Assembly (NCBI GenBank): GCA_910579995.1
Contig: CAJTWH010000017.1
Coordinates: forward strand, 1 to 64,000
Length of the DNA stretch: 64,000 nucleotides
From: an uncultured Muribaculaceae bacterium
GTDB taxonomy: Bacteria > Bacteroidota > Bacteroidia > Bacteroidales > Muribaculaceae
Direction: 5' to 3'
Shown: positions 33,213 to 41,949 of the stretch, piece by piece
Layout of the letters: each line of letters begins with the position of its first letter
Position numbering within the stretch: the stretch's first letter is position 1
Position numbers and translations under genes: made by a program
The notes under the pieces: generated by a model
What the model was told of the DNA's origin: nothing
The model's input: the letters and a program-made list of their open reading frames with translations, nothing else
Database searches by the model: none

Positions 33213-34862
33213 TTATTTATGCTGATGTTCGTATTTGAGGGTCATCGAGGGCTGGTCGCATACCTCTGCCGGTCCGAAATATTGGATGGGGCCGGGGTAT
33301 ACATAGCAGGTGTTGTGAGCCCACTCGTCGCGCTTGGCAGCGAATTTCTGGAAGGGCGCACCGTCGATACGTACGAGAGCCTTTTGGATAACGGGCTTGT
33401 CCTCGGCGTTGCGACGCTCGATATTCATCATCATGGTGATTGGAATACCACCGGGAATCCACTGTACGGCAGGTTTCACAAGGTTGCGGATCGACGACAT
33501 ATAGCCTGTCACACCGGCATTGATAAGCGCTGTGGCGTTGTAGCCGAGTGAATAGCAATAGTCGGCGTCGAAGTTCGACGGGTCGGCGCAACGGCCTTCG
33601 TAGCCGAAGAAGTGATGGAGGGCAGAGAATTTGCCTCCTACTTCCTCAAAGTGTTTGTCGGCACGCAGACGGTCTGCAACGAGGCCGCTGAGAAGTTTCT
33701 CTGTTTCGATGAGCGATACCTGCACGTTGCCGTGGGGGTCGCGGTCAAGCATGAGCTGACGTGCCACCTGCTCGGGAAGTTTGCGGAGCGAAGCCACATT
33801 CTCAGCCGAGAGATTGTCGAAGATAAATTTGGTAAGCTCAGCCTCGTCCATAGCGGCTACGGCAGCCTTGTTGGCACCGAGAAGCTCATTGAGCTCGCCG
33901 ATAAGACGTTTGAACTCAGGAATAAACTCGATCAGACCTTCGGGGATGAGCACTGTGCCGAAGTTGTTGCCGTCAGCTGCGCGTGCAGCCACGATACCGG
34001 CGATATAATCTACAATCTGGTCAAGGCTCATGTTGTTGGCCTCGATTTCCTCGCTCACGAGGCAGATGTTAGGCTGAGTCTGGAGGGCGCACTCAAGGGC
34101 GATATGGCTGGCGCTGCGGCCCATGAGCTTGATGAAGTGCCAGTATTTCTTGGCAGAGTTGCAGTCGCGCTGGATGTTGCCGATAAGCTCCGAGTAAACC
34201 TTGGTGGCGGTGTCGAAACCGAATGAAGTCTCGATTACATCGTTCTTGAGGTCACCGTCGATGGTCTTGGGGCAACCGATTACCTGCACGCCGGTGTTCT
34301 TCTCCTTGTAGTACTCGGCGAGGATGGCGGCATTTGTGTTCGAGTCGTCACCGCCAACGATAACAAGAGCCTTGATATTGAGCTCGTTGAGGATTTTCAA
34401 GCCCTCGTCGAACTGCTCTTTTTTCTCGAGCTTTGTGCGGCCTGAGCCGATGATGTCGAAGCCGCCGGTGTTGCGGTATTCGTCGATGATAGGAGCTGTC
34501 AGCTCGATATAGCGATGCTTGACAAGGCCGTCAGGGCCCATCAGGAAGCCGAAAAGGCGGCTGTCGCGGTGTATTTTCTTGATACCGTCGAAGATACCGC
34601 AGATCACATTGTGACCGCCGGGAGCTTGGCCACCGCTCAAAATCACGCCTACATTGACAGGCTTGTTGGGGGTGGGATTGGGGTTCTTCTCAAAGCGGAT
34701 TTCGGGCAGGCCGTAGGTGTTGGGGAATAGAGCTTTGATTGCTTCTTGGTCGGCAACCGAGTGGGTCGGTTGTCCCTCAACTACCCGTACAGGGCCGGCA
34801 AGCGCGATTGGCAATTTGGGCTGATAGGTAGCGCGGGCTTTTTGTAAAGCACTCTTTTTCAT
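33213..34862 (-). CDS. pfp: Diphosphate-fructose-6-phosphate 1-phosphotransferase
   Basis: 549 residues from MKKSALQKARATYQ. The ATG at 34862 is chosen since the earlier possible start at 34958 codes for a nonconserved leader. Features of the long PPi-type phosphofructokinase: GVILSGGQAPGGHNVICGIF (phosphate-binding loop GGxAPG), VIVGGDDSNTNAAIL (GGDD in place of GGDG, which marks PPi rather than ATP use), PKTIDGDLKND (TIDxD catalytic motif) and MGRSASHIALECAL. It phosphorylates fructose-6-phosphate reversibly with pyrophosphate, a common glycolytic solution in Bacteroidales. Adjacent to pheS, but divergent. Confidence 0.95.
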   Translation of the reverse strand: MKKSALQKARATYQPKLPIALAGPVRVVEGQPTHSVADQEAIKALFPNTYGLPEIRFEKNPNPTPNKPVNVGVILSGGQAPGGHNVICGIFDGIKKIHRDSRLFGFLMGPDGLVKHRYIELTAPIIDEYRNTGGFDIIGSGRTKLEKKEQFDEGLKILNELNIKALVIVGGDDSNTNAAILAEYYKEKNTGVQVIGCPKTIDGDLKNDVIETSFGFDTATKVYSELIGNIQRDCNSAKKYWHFIKLMGRSASHIALECALQTQPNICLVSEEIEANNMSLDQIVDYIAGIVAARAADGNNFGTVLIPEGLIEFIPEFKRLIGELNELLGANKAAVAAMDEAELTKFIFDNLSAENVASLRKLPEQVARQLMLDRDPHGNVQVSLIETEKLLSGLVADRLRADKHFEEVGGKFSALHHFFGYEGRCADPSNFDADYCYSLGYNATALINAGVTGYMSSIRNLVKPAVQWIPGGIPITMMMNIERRNAEDKPVIQKALVRIDGAPFQKFAAKRDEWAHNTCYVYPGPIQYFGPAEVCDQPSMTLKYEHQHK

Positions 34863-34990
34863 TGTGTTATGATGTAGTATTATTCTTATATTTTGAAGTT
34901 GCAAAATAAGTGATTTTTTTCGAGAAATCCTTGATTCAAATGTGAATAAGTGTTGCATGGGCTGCTTTTTTCATCATCGCTGAGGTTTAT

Positions 34991-35021
34991 TTTGTCATAT
35001 CGCTTATTTTTTGTACTTTTG
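34991..35021 (+). promoter_or_regulatory. pheS promoter
   Basis: TTTG at 34991-34994, 19 bp, TACTTTTG at 35014-35021, an exact match to the Bacteroidota consensus. The start would fall near 35027, giving a leader of about 13 nt before the ATG at 35040. Confidence 0.8.
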
Positions 35022-35039
35022 CCCCAAAATCTAAGTCAA

Positions 35040-36059
35040 ATGATAGATAAGATAAACGCACTGCGCGCCGAGCTTGAGGCAGCCGTGGCCGAGGACGCCG
35101 CCGCTGTCGAAGCCCTGCGTATCAAATATCTCAGCAAAAAGGGTGCTATATCTGCCCTTATGAATGATTTCCGCAACGTCGATCCGTCGCAGAAACGCGA
35201 GCTCGGTCAGGCTCTCAACGAACTCAAAACTTTCGCCACCGAGCGTATCAACGCCCTCCGCGAAGCCGCCGAGCGCGGCAACGACAAGGGCGGTGACCTC
35301 GACCTCACCCGCACTCCGGCGCCACTGCGCATTGGCACACGCCATCCGCTTTCGCTGGTGCGCGAGCAGATTATCGACATTTTCCGCCGCCTCGGCTTCA
35401 CCATCGCCGAAGGCCCCGAGATTGAAGATGACTGGCACGTGTTCGAGTCGCTCAACTTTCCCCCGGATCATCCGGCGCGCGACATGCAGGATACATTCTT
35501 CATCAACCGCACCCCCGACGTGCTTCTGCGCACCCACACCTCTTCGGTGCAGACCCGCGTGATGACCTCGCAGAAACCGCCCATCCGTATCATCTGCCCC
35601 GGACGCGTTTACCGCAACGAGGCCATTTCGGCACGCGCACACTGCTTCTTCCATCAGGTTGAGGCGCTGTATGTAGACAAGAACGTAACATACTCCGACC
35701 TGCGCCAGACTCTTCTCTACTTTGCCCGCGAGATGTTCGGCCCGCAGACACAGATACGCCTCCGTCCCAGCTACTTCCCCTTCACCGAGCCCTCAGCCGA
35801 AATGGATATCAGCTGTAACCTCTGCGGCGGCAAAGGCTGCTCGTTCTGCAAAGGCACAGGATGGGTTGAGATTCTTGGCTGCGGCATGGTAGATCCTGCC
35901 GTGCTCGACGCCTGCGGTATCGACTCCAAAGAATACACCGGCTTCGCCCTCGGCATGGGTATCGAGCGAATCACCAACCTCAAATATCAGGTTAAAGACC
36001 TCCGCCTCTTCAGCGAAAACGACCGCCGCTTCCTCGACGAATTCGTCGCCGCACACTAA
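35040..36059 (+). CDS. pheS: Phenylalanine-tRNA ligase alpha subunit
   Basis: 339 residues from MIDKINALRAELEAAVAEDA; the in-frame codons upstream lie inside the promoter. The class II motifs are visible: motif 1-like HPLSLVREQIIDIFRRLGF, motif 2 (RTHTSSVQTRVM; GRVYRNEAISARAHCFFHQVEAL) and motif 3 (GFALGMGIERITNLKYQVKDLR). A four-Cys insert ISCNLCGGKGCSFCKGTGWVEILGCGMVDP looks like a zinc-site region common in PheS. It charges tRNA-Phe with the PheT beta subunit, whose gene is not in this window. An efficient terminator follows at 36125. Confidence 0.97.
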   Translation: MIDKINALRAELEAAVAEDAAAVEALRIKYLSKKGAISALMNDFRNVDPSQKRELGQALNELKTFATERINALREAAERGNDKGGDLDLTRTPAPLRIGTRHPLSLVREQIIDIFRRLGFTIAEGPEIEDDWHVFESLNFPPDHPARDMQDTFFINRTPDVLLRTHTSSVQTRVMTSQKPPIRIICPGRVYRNEAISARAHCFFHQVEALYVDKNVTYSDLRQTLLYFAREMFGPQTQIRLRPSYFPFTEPSAEMDISCNLCGGKGCSFCKGTGWVEILGCGMVDPAVLDACGIDSKEYTGFALGMGIERITNLKYQVKDLRLFSENDRRFLDEFVAAH

Positions 36060-36117
36060 ATTTAGCAAGCGAAACTTGTTTATTATAGGTTTAACCGGTT
36101 TAAGAAGGTTAAATCCA
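36057..36117 (+). repeat. Intergenic repeat family R2, short copy
   Basis: AAATTTAGCAAGCGAAACTT followed by GTTTATTATAGGTTTAACC aligns with 901-985 and 55133-55195. It overlaps the pheS stop. Confidence 0.6.
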
Positions 36118-36124
36118 GCACATA

Positions 36125-36163
36125 AAAAGGAGATAAGCACCACGCATGGGCTTATCTCCTTTT
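36125..36163. terminator. Terminator after pheS
   Basis: AAAAGGAGATAAGC and GCTTATCTCCTTTT form a 14-bp perfect stem with an 11-nt loop. Confidence 0.88.
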
Positions 36164-36195
36164 GTTATAGCATAATATCAATTTCGCCGCTTTTG

Positions 36196-36375
36196 CGGTA
36201 AAAGACAGCGTAGCTGTCGTAACTCTGCTTAGCATGGGGCAAGAACCGCGTAGCTGTTCGCAGCCCCATGAGTTGTCTGAAAAGAAAACAATGCGCTGCG
36301 TAGCTGCGCGACTTGCCCTCTTTCATGCGAAGTCGCGCAGCTACGCAGGCTTTCCCCGCTTTAGCGGCAGAAGGC
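36196..36375. repeat. Cluster of GCGTAGCTG palindromes (BIME-like)
   Basis: Four related hairpin motifs: GACAGCGTAGCTGTC (36204-36218), a partial one near 36246, and the inverted pair GCGTAGCTGCGCGAC / GTCGCGCAGCTACGC (about 36297-36348) with a 19-nt loop. A separate CATGGGGC/GCCCCATG pair sits inside. The gap between pheS and the DUF3857 gene has no other content. Confidence 0.65.
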
Positions 36376-38516
36376 TACCGCGTCAGCGTCAGGGTAGCTT
36401 GCGTGAAGGCGTTGGCGGCGGTGAGGACGGAGAGGATATTCGGCCACGACGTAGCAGGATATATGCTGCGGGGGAAGCGCTCCACCACCCGCACAGTGAC
36501 AGTGTTGCCATTGACTTCCGCGCCACTGTAGAACGACGCCTCGGCTGTGGCTATATTGCTATTGAGCGCCGCAAGACTTTCGGCGTCAACCTTATAGCCC
36601 TCAGGGATAGTGAGCGTGATTGTATAGTCGGCCTTGCGCGGGCCATCGGTAACAATACTTATATCGCGGCTGCGGTGCCCGGGGGCAATCTCCGGCTGCT
36701 CTCCGATAAGACTGCCGATATTGATTGTCATCGCATTGGCCGAAGAGTTGACAATGCCTCCGACCGTTCCTTTAACTTCCAATACCGTCGCAGGCGACTC
36801 CGGCGTAACACCTGTAGATTTCACCGAAAACTCAGAAAGCTCCACATTGTCATTACCCCATATCACACCGGCATACTGAGCCTTGCCGTCGACAGAGGAC
36901 ACAGGCTGCTCTGCCTTATCTATGCCGAGATAGGCGGCCATCTCTGCAAGGCACTGCTCATCGGCCACCAAGCCGGCAACAGAATTTTTAGCCGAGCCGC
37001 AGAGAGTAAGCTCCGAGGCTACATCAGCTTTGCCATTGACAATGCTGATGTCGCTCACTACCTTGGTCTCATTATCAGTTGCCTTCGTAGCGGGAAGTAC
37101 GCCGCTGTCGGCCCAACGCTCAAGATTCCTGTTTTGAGGGCTGCCGTTGAACACCACGTATGGCTCGCGGTCGAAACCGGCAGGCACAGCGCCCGGAGCG
37201 AGCAGCTTCTCTGTAAAATAGAAGCGGTCGCCGGCTTTCACCATATATGAGGCGTCGTTGTAGCTCCGGAGAGTGTCGATAGGCACACGGTCGCGCCCGG
37301 TGGCGACTCCTATGCGCGCTTCCACATTAATTCCGAGTTTATCAACGACAGAGAAGTACACCCCGGCAATCTGAGTAGGATTAAGAGGCTCTCCGGCCTT
37401 GGCGGCATAGTAATTCACGGCAAGCCATGCCGCGTCGCAAATATCATCCTTAGAAGCCTGCGGATGTGCTTTTCGCCAAGCTTTGGCAGCCCCGGTGGCC
37501 TGATTTATCACGCGGCCGGGATACTCGGTCTTATATATCACCGAGGCAACATCTTTGCGAAGCTGCTCATGGGTGACATTGCGCACACCGCCAACGACGG
37601 CATAGTCAGGGATAAAAACATATTGCGCCAGATTATTGAGAACACCGATTTCAATTGTCGGAGTCTGGCGCGCTGAGCTGAAGAAAGGCATGCTTTCATC
37701 AAGGGCGCCGAGATTTTCCATTGCCAGAAAAGCATGGTTCTTGTCGCCGGCCTTGGTGAGCGAGATTTTTGGGGCGCCGTTATACGAATCATACTCAATT
37801 GCAAGACGATTGGCGGCATGATAGTCGAGCGTGAAATGGCGGGTGGGATACTTGGCAAGGAGCGATATGCGGTCTTCAGGAAGCGACACCTCGTCATACC
37901 AATATTCCGTGTAATAGAAGTAGTCAAGCACATCGCCGGCGGCAAGGCCGGGTATCGTCACCTTATATCTGCCGTCGGGCTGCATGGAGGAGTTGGCAGC
38001 AATATCTACATCCACAACATTACCATCGGCCTTGAACACACGCGCGCCAAAGGCCGGTTGCACCGATTTATACTCATATCCTTTGACAGCTCCTACTTCC
38101 GGGGCGTCAACATAGAATGTCGTGAAATCGCCGAGGGCTGCCTCCGAATTGATTTTCACCATATTGCGAACAATGCGGGTAGCCTTGGTAGCGTTGGAGC
38201 GGCGGAATTCAGTGTATCCATACACTTTGGTGGGGCGCTTGATATAGTCGAGCGGCACTTCATCAAGATCCTGCTTCGACGGATTGACATCATCCACATA
38301 ATCAGCCACAAGCCACTGCAGACGGGCGATATACACCGCCGCCTGTCCTTTGAAAATATCGTCAGAGAGATTTGCCTTGGCGTCGAACTCCGGCTGCTCC
38401 ATTTCAAATACTTTCGAGGCCGCTTTTTTATAGAATTTTGTATCAACAGCGCCAAATGCACCGGTACAACCGACGCATACTGCAATAATTGCAAGAAAGA
38501 ATTTCAGTTGTTTCAT
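36375..38516 (-). CDS. DUF3857 and transglutaminase-like exported protein
   Basis: 713 residues. A signal peptide is seen (MKQLKFFLAIIAVCVGCTGAFG), with two Cys residues near the cleavage site but no standard lipobox. The N-terminal part (about 25-250) resembles DUF3857, and the middle (about 300-430; AAKAWRKAHPQASKDDICDAAWLAVNYYAAKAGEPLN) resembles a transglutaminase/cysteine-protease-like core; a catalytic Cys-His-Asp triad is not clear to me. The final third is beta-rich. Probably a periplasmic or outer-membrane protein. It starts 13 bp after the LegI-like gene and may be its operon member. Confidence 0.65.
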   Translation of the reverse strand: MKQLKFFLAIIAVCVGCTGAFGAVDTKFYKKAASKVFEMEQPEFDAKANLSDDIFKGQAAVYIARLQWLVADYVDDVNPSKQDLDEVPLDYIKRPTKVYGYTEFRRSNATKATRIVRNMVKINSEAALGDFTTFYVDAPEVGAVKGYEYKSVQPAFGARVFKADGNVVDVDIAANSSMQPDGRYKVTIPGLAAGDVLDYFYYTEYWYDEVSLPEDRISLLAKYPTRHFTLDYHAANRLAIEYDSYNGAPKISLTKAGDKNHAFLAMENLGALDESMPFFSSARQTPTIEIGVLNNLAQYVFIPDYAVVGGVRNVTHEQLRKDVASVIYKTEYPGRVINQATGAAKAWRKAHPQASKDDICDAAWLAVNYYAAKAGEPLNPTQIAGVYFSVVDKLGINVEARIGVATGRDRVPIDTLRSYNDASYMVKAGDRFYFTEKLLAPGAVPAGFDREPYVVFNGSPQNRNLERWADSGVLPATKATDNETKVVSDISIVNGKADVASELTLCGSAKNSVAGLVADEQCLAEMAAYLGIDKAEQPVSSVDGKAQYAGVIWGNDNVELSEFSVKSTGVTPESPATVLEVKGTVGGIVNSSANAMTINIGSLIGEQPEIAPGHRSRDISIVTDGPRKADYTITLTIPEGYKVDAESLAALNSNIATAEASFYSGAEVNGNTVTVRVVERFPRSIYPATSWPNILSVLTAANAFTQATLTLTR

Positions 38517-38529
38517 ATTGATGATGGTT

Positions 38530-39540
38530 TTATAGTTCTATCAGCTCATCGGCTGCGAAAGCTCTCTTGGCTCTCTTTCCGATCACCTCATCCCACAGCA
38601 TAGGCGACACTCCGCCTCCGGGACGCTTGCAGGCAAGATTTTCTTCTGTCAGCAACTCCCCTGCGGCGATGTCGCGTGCGGCGACAATGCTTTTGCGGGC
38701 AATTTCGATATTGGGACGCTCGGCAGCCGCGGCTTCTTTCACACCGCTTCCGAGAGCGGCCTCGGTGCGCCGTATCGCCGCCACGAGTTCGGCGAGTTGC
38801 TTCGGTTCGAGGCTGGCGCGATGGTCGGGGCCCGGAAGATTGCAGTCGAGGGTGAAATGCTTCTCCACTATGCGCGCCCCGCGGGCTACGGCGGCAACGG
38901 CGACATCAGTGCCCACCGTGTGGTCGCTATACCCTACTCCGGCGCAGCCGAGTGTGGTGAGGGCGTCCATGGCGCGGAGATTCACCGACTCGTACGGTGC
39001 AGGATATTGCGTGGTGCAATGAAGCAGCCATATCTGACTGCGGGGCGTACCGGCCTTTTCAAGCACTTCCACCGCTGTCTCCACCTCTTCGAGCGTCGCC
39101 ATACCGGTCGACATTATGATTTTTCCACCCAAAGCACCGATCTTGCGCAGATAAGGCAGGTTGGTGATTTCGCCTGAGGGTATTTTCCAGTAGTCCATAT
39201 CGAGGGCGGCGAGGCAGTCGATCGACACAAGGTCGAACGGCGTGCTCATAAATCCTATACCCTCGCTGCGGCATAGCTCGGCAAGCCCGGCATAATCAGA
39301 TAAGGGCAGGTGTATCGCCTTGCACATCTCGAGTTGGCTCTGCTCGCTGCCAGTTGTCTCTTTCTGATATTCAGCCTTGGGAGCGAAAGTCGAGATAACC
39401 AGCTCGGGCACAGCTGTCTGGAATTTCACATAGTCTGCACCGGCTTTACGGGCCTCAAGCACCATCCGGCGCGCCATAGCGAGGTCGCCGTTATGGTTAA
39501 CGCCGGCTTCGGCTATGATAATCACTTTATCTGTATTCAT
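38530..39540 (-). CDS. Nonulosonic acid synthase (NeuB/LegI family)
   Basis: 336 residues. The NeuB fold is seen: IIAEAGVNHNGDLAMARRMV, YVKFQTAVPELVIST, FMSTPFDLVSIDCLAALDMDYWKIPSGEITN, GKIIMSTGMATLEEV, LLHCTTQYPAPYESVNL, GYSDHTVGTDV, EKHFTLDCNLPGPDH and a C-terminal SAF/antifreeze-like domain (about 278-336). It condenses phosphoenolpyruvate with an N-acyl hexosamine to make sialic, legionaminic or related acid. LegI (legionaminic) is favoured because a LegB-like dehydratase lies two genes upstream. It overlaps the ATP-grasp gene by 4 bp. Confidence 0.88.
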   Translation of the reverse strand: MNTDKVIIIAEAGVNHNGDLAMARRMVLEARKAGADYVKFQTAVPELVISTFAPKAEYQKETTGSEQSQLEMCKAIHLPLSDYAGLAELCRSEGIGFMSTPFDLVSIDCLAALDMDYWKIPSGEITNLPYLRKIGALGGKIIMSTGMATLEEVETAVEVLEKAGTPRSQIWLLHCTTQYPAPYESVNLRAMDALTTLGCAGVGYSDHTVGTDVAVAAVARGARIVEKHFTLDCNLPGPDHRASLEPKQLAELVAAIRRTEAALGSGVKEAAAAERPNIEIARKSIVAARDIAAGELLTEENLACKRPGGGVSPMLWDEVIGKRAKRAFAADELIEL

Positions 39541-40517
39541 TTTTCCTCAGGATAAAACACAACATCTGCAAGATATCTCACTGTCTCCACACCGGGCTGC
39601 GCCTGTTGGCGTGTCAGAGCCCGACCCATGGCGTCGTCCAATATCAGCCCCGGGAGATCGGCTCCGGCGTGCACCGACGCCACTGCTCCGCCTCCAAGGC
39701 GAGGATTGATTTCCATTATCATAAGCCGGCCCGTATCAAAGTCGCGCAACAGCTGCACAGTCACGGCTCCACGCAGCCCGGTGGCGGCGAGAGTCTTGCG
39801 CACGAGCGCGTCAACATCGGGGTCGGCAATAGTCTGTGTCCTCACCACTTCTCCCCCGGCTACTTCCTTGCGTATGCGCGGGCTCACGGCAGCTATCGAG
39901 CCGTCCTTCATACCGGCGTAGCAGTCTACCGTAATTTCTTCGCGACGGTCAAAGCGCTGCTGTATCAGGTATTTACCCTCGCCTTGTGCCGTTATCTGAT
40001 AGAGGTCGCGCAGGTTGTCGATAAACTCAATCCCTTTCGAGGCCGAGCCGAAGCGCGGCTTGGCTATGAGATGACCGCAGGGGGTGCCGTGCCGCCAAGT
40101 CGGAGGAATCGGCAGTTCAAGCTCCTCAAAGAAGTCGGCGGCGGCGATTTTGTCGAACATCTTCTCTACAAGCCCGGCCTCGCTCACCGGCGCAAACACC
40201 TCGGCAAGATTCGTCTGCGCAGCATACCGCGCCGCTATACCTACCGCCCCGTCTACAAAGGGCAGCATGACATCGATTTCTTTCTCCCGCACCACACGGT
40301 CAAGATCCTCAAGTATATCGGGCGACGACCACTTCACGCCTACAACAACCTCACCCTCGGCCGCGATGGCTGAGTGCATATCGAGCTCGTAGGATACCAC
40401 ATGGCAATCAAGGCCGCGATGACGGGCGGCGTCTTTAAACATTTTAGCCATCATCACGCGTTTGGCCCCTCCGAGGAAGAGCAGGCTTATGCGCCCGGGG
40501 TGTTTGAGTGCGTTCAT
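39537..40517 (-). CDS. ATP-grasp ligase in the nonulosonate operon
   Basis: 326 residues. A Rossmann-like N-terminal region (RISLLFLGGAKRVMMAKMFKDAARHRG) is followed by the ATP-grasp core (about 110-300), with HLIAKPRFGSASKGIEF as the ATP-binding loop and the metal-binding MIMEINPRLGGGAVASVHAG. This resembles the carbamoyl-phosphate synthase-like ATP-grasp proteins found in polysaccharide loci. Such enzymes form an amide from a carboxylate and an amine; here it could add an amino-acid or amide group to the nonulosonic acid, but the substrate is unknown. ATGA-type overlaps with both neighbours show tight coupling. Confidence 0.8.
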   Translation of the reverse strand: MNALKHPGRISLLFLGGAKRVMMAKMFKDAARHRGLDCHVVSYELDMHSAIAAEGEVVVGVKWSSPDILEDLDRVVREKEIDVMLPFVDGAVGIAARYAAQTNLAEVFAPVSEAGLVEKMFDKIAAADFFEELELPIPPTWRHGTPCGHLIAKPRFGSASKGIEFIDNLRDLYQITAQGEGKYLIQQRFDRREEITVDCYAGMKDGSIAAVSPRIRKEVAGGEVVRTQTIADPDVDALVRKTLAATGLRGAVTVQLLRDFDTGRLMIMEINPRLGGGAVASVHAGADLPGLILDDAMGRALTRQQAQPGVETVRYLADVVFYPEEK

Positions 40518-41500
40518 CGGTTATAGATATCTATTTTGTATTTTGCAAGATTCTCCGGTTTTACAAACCAGTCGATAGTTTTCTGCAAGCCTTCTTCAAG
40601 GCTGTGCGACGGTCGCCACGACGTGAGCGATGTTATGAGGCTGTTATCGCCAAGCAGGCGGTTGACCTCACTCTTGGCCGGACGAAGGCGCTCTTGGTCA
40701 ACCACTTCCTCCACCTCGCGGCCCATAAGCCTCGCTATTGTGGCAAGAGTCTCGGCCATCGACACCTCGCGGCCGGTGGCGATGTTGATGTCGCGCCCCT
40801 CTATTCCCTCGGTCTCGCCCAAGGCTATGAAGCCCGCTGCGGTGTCGGCCACATAATTGAAGTCGCGTGTAGGCGTAAGGTCGCCGAGACGTATTTTCTC
40901 GCGTCCGGCAGCTATCTGGGTGATAATCGTCGGGATGATGGCGCGGGCGCTCTGGCGCGGGCCGTAGGTATTGAAAGGCCGGGCTGTGACTACAGGCAGG
41001 TCGAAAGCATTATAAAAGCTCTGCGCTATGGCGTCGGCGCCTATCTTGGTGGCAGAGTAAGGCGACTGAGGCTGGCGCGGATGTTTCTCATCTATAGGCA
41101 CATAGCGAGCCGTGCCGTAGACCTCGCTCGTAGATGTCACCACTATGCGGCTGCAGGCGGCGTCGCGTGCGGCCTGACACATATTGAGCGTACCCTTGAT
41201 ATTGGTGTCGACATAGCTGTCGGGAGCCACGTAGCTGTAGGGTATGGCGATAAGGGCGGCAAGATGGTACACCGTGTCGATACCGCGGCAAAGCTCACGG
41301 CAGAAATCCGGGTCGCGCACATCGCCGCAAACTATCTCAAGGCCGTCGCGGGGAGCGATATCCTCAAGCCATCCCCAGTTGTTGAAACTGTTATATTGCG
41401 CCAGAGCACGCACCTTGTATCCTTTATCCAAAAGAGCTTCTGTAAGATGTGACCCTATGAAACCGTCGGCTCCGGTCACAAGCACCTGCTGCTTTACCAT
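40514..41500 (-). CDS. LegB-like NAD-dependent sugar 4,6-dehydratase
   Basis: 328 residues of the extended SDR family: TGADGFIGSHL (NAD-binding GxxGxxG), YNSFNNWGWLEDI (a marker of LegB-like proteins), TSEVYGTARYVPIDE and YSATKIGADAIAQSF (YxxxK active site). LegB converts UDP-GlcNAc to a 4-keto-6-deoxy sugar, the first step to di-N-acetyl legionaminic acid. Companion genes for aminotransferase, acetyltransferase and CMP-transferase are not in this window. It overlaps the lipoprotein gene by 7 bp and the ATP-grasp gene by 4 bp. Confidence 0.8.
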   Translation of the reverse strand: MVKQQVLVTGADGFIGSHLTEALLDKGYKVRALAQYNSFNNWGWLEDIAPRDGLEIVCGDVRDPDFCRELCRGIDTVYHLAALIAIPYSYVAPDSYVDTNIKGTLNMCQAARDAACSRIVVTSTSEVYGTARYVPIDEKHPRQPQSPYSATKIGADAIAQSFYNAFDLPVVTARPFNTYGPRQSARAIIPTIITQIAAGREKIRLGDLTPTRDFNYVADTAAGFIALGETEGIEGRDINIATGREVSMAETLATIARLMGREVEEVVDQERLRPAKSEVNRLLGDNSLITSLTSWRPSHSLEEGLQKTIDWFVKPENLAKYKIDIYNR

Positions 41501-41949
41501 GTCCGTTCAAATTTATACATTAATACTTCGCCATCGGCGCCGCTTGTTATCCATGTCATGCGCGACGAGCCGGCCTCACTCATTGTCACCTCCACGGGCT
41601 TGCCGGCAGGAAAGCCGAGCCAGTCGGGGGTGCCGTAAGCACCGCTTCCTTGCCCGTATTGGTCATCGTGATGATTGAAATCGAGTGTCAGGGTGTTGTC
41701 AACGAGCTTCCATGTGCCATAGCGCTCATAATACGACCCGTAGGCATAATGATAGTCAAAGCGCACCACATCGTTCTGAAACGCCACTGTAGTATACACC
41801 TCGTCGGGAAATACTTTCGGCTCGCCGTCGACGGTCATCTCCGTCATCACCCAAGCGCCGAAGAGATTGCCTATATGCCCGTTGTTCTGCGTACACGACG
41901 TGCTCACAATCCCAAGCAGCAATATGGCTATATATATCTTCACTTTCAT
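41494..41949 (-). CDS. Small lipocalin-like lipoprotein
   Basis: 151 residues. Signal peptide with a lipobox IVSTSC, Cys19-Thr, so a lipoprotein. The mature part (LFGAWVMTEMTVDGEP..., YGTWKLVDNTLTLDF) has the beta-sheet pattern of small lipocalin-like Bacteroidota proteins. Function unknown. It overlaps the Wzi-like gene by 4 bp (ATGA) and LegB by 7 bp, so it is part of the capsule/nonulosonate operon. Confidence 0.72.
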   Translation of the reverse strand: MKVKIYIAILLLGIVSTSCTQNNGHIGNLFGAWVMTEMTVDGEPKVFPDEVYTTVAFQNDVVRFDYHYAYGSYYERYGTWKLVDNTLTLDFNHHDDQYGQGSGAYGTPDWLGFPAGKPVEVTMSEAGSSRMTWITSGADGEVLMYKFERTW

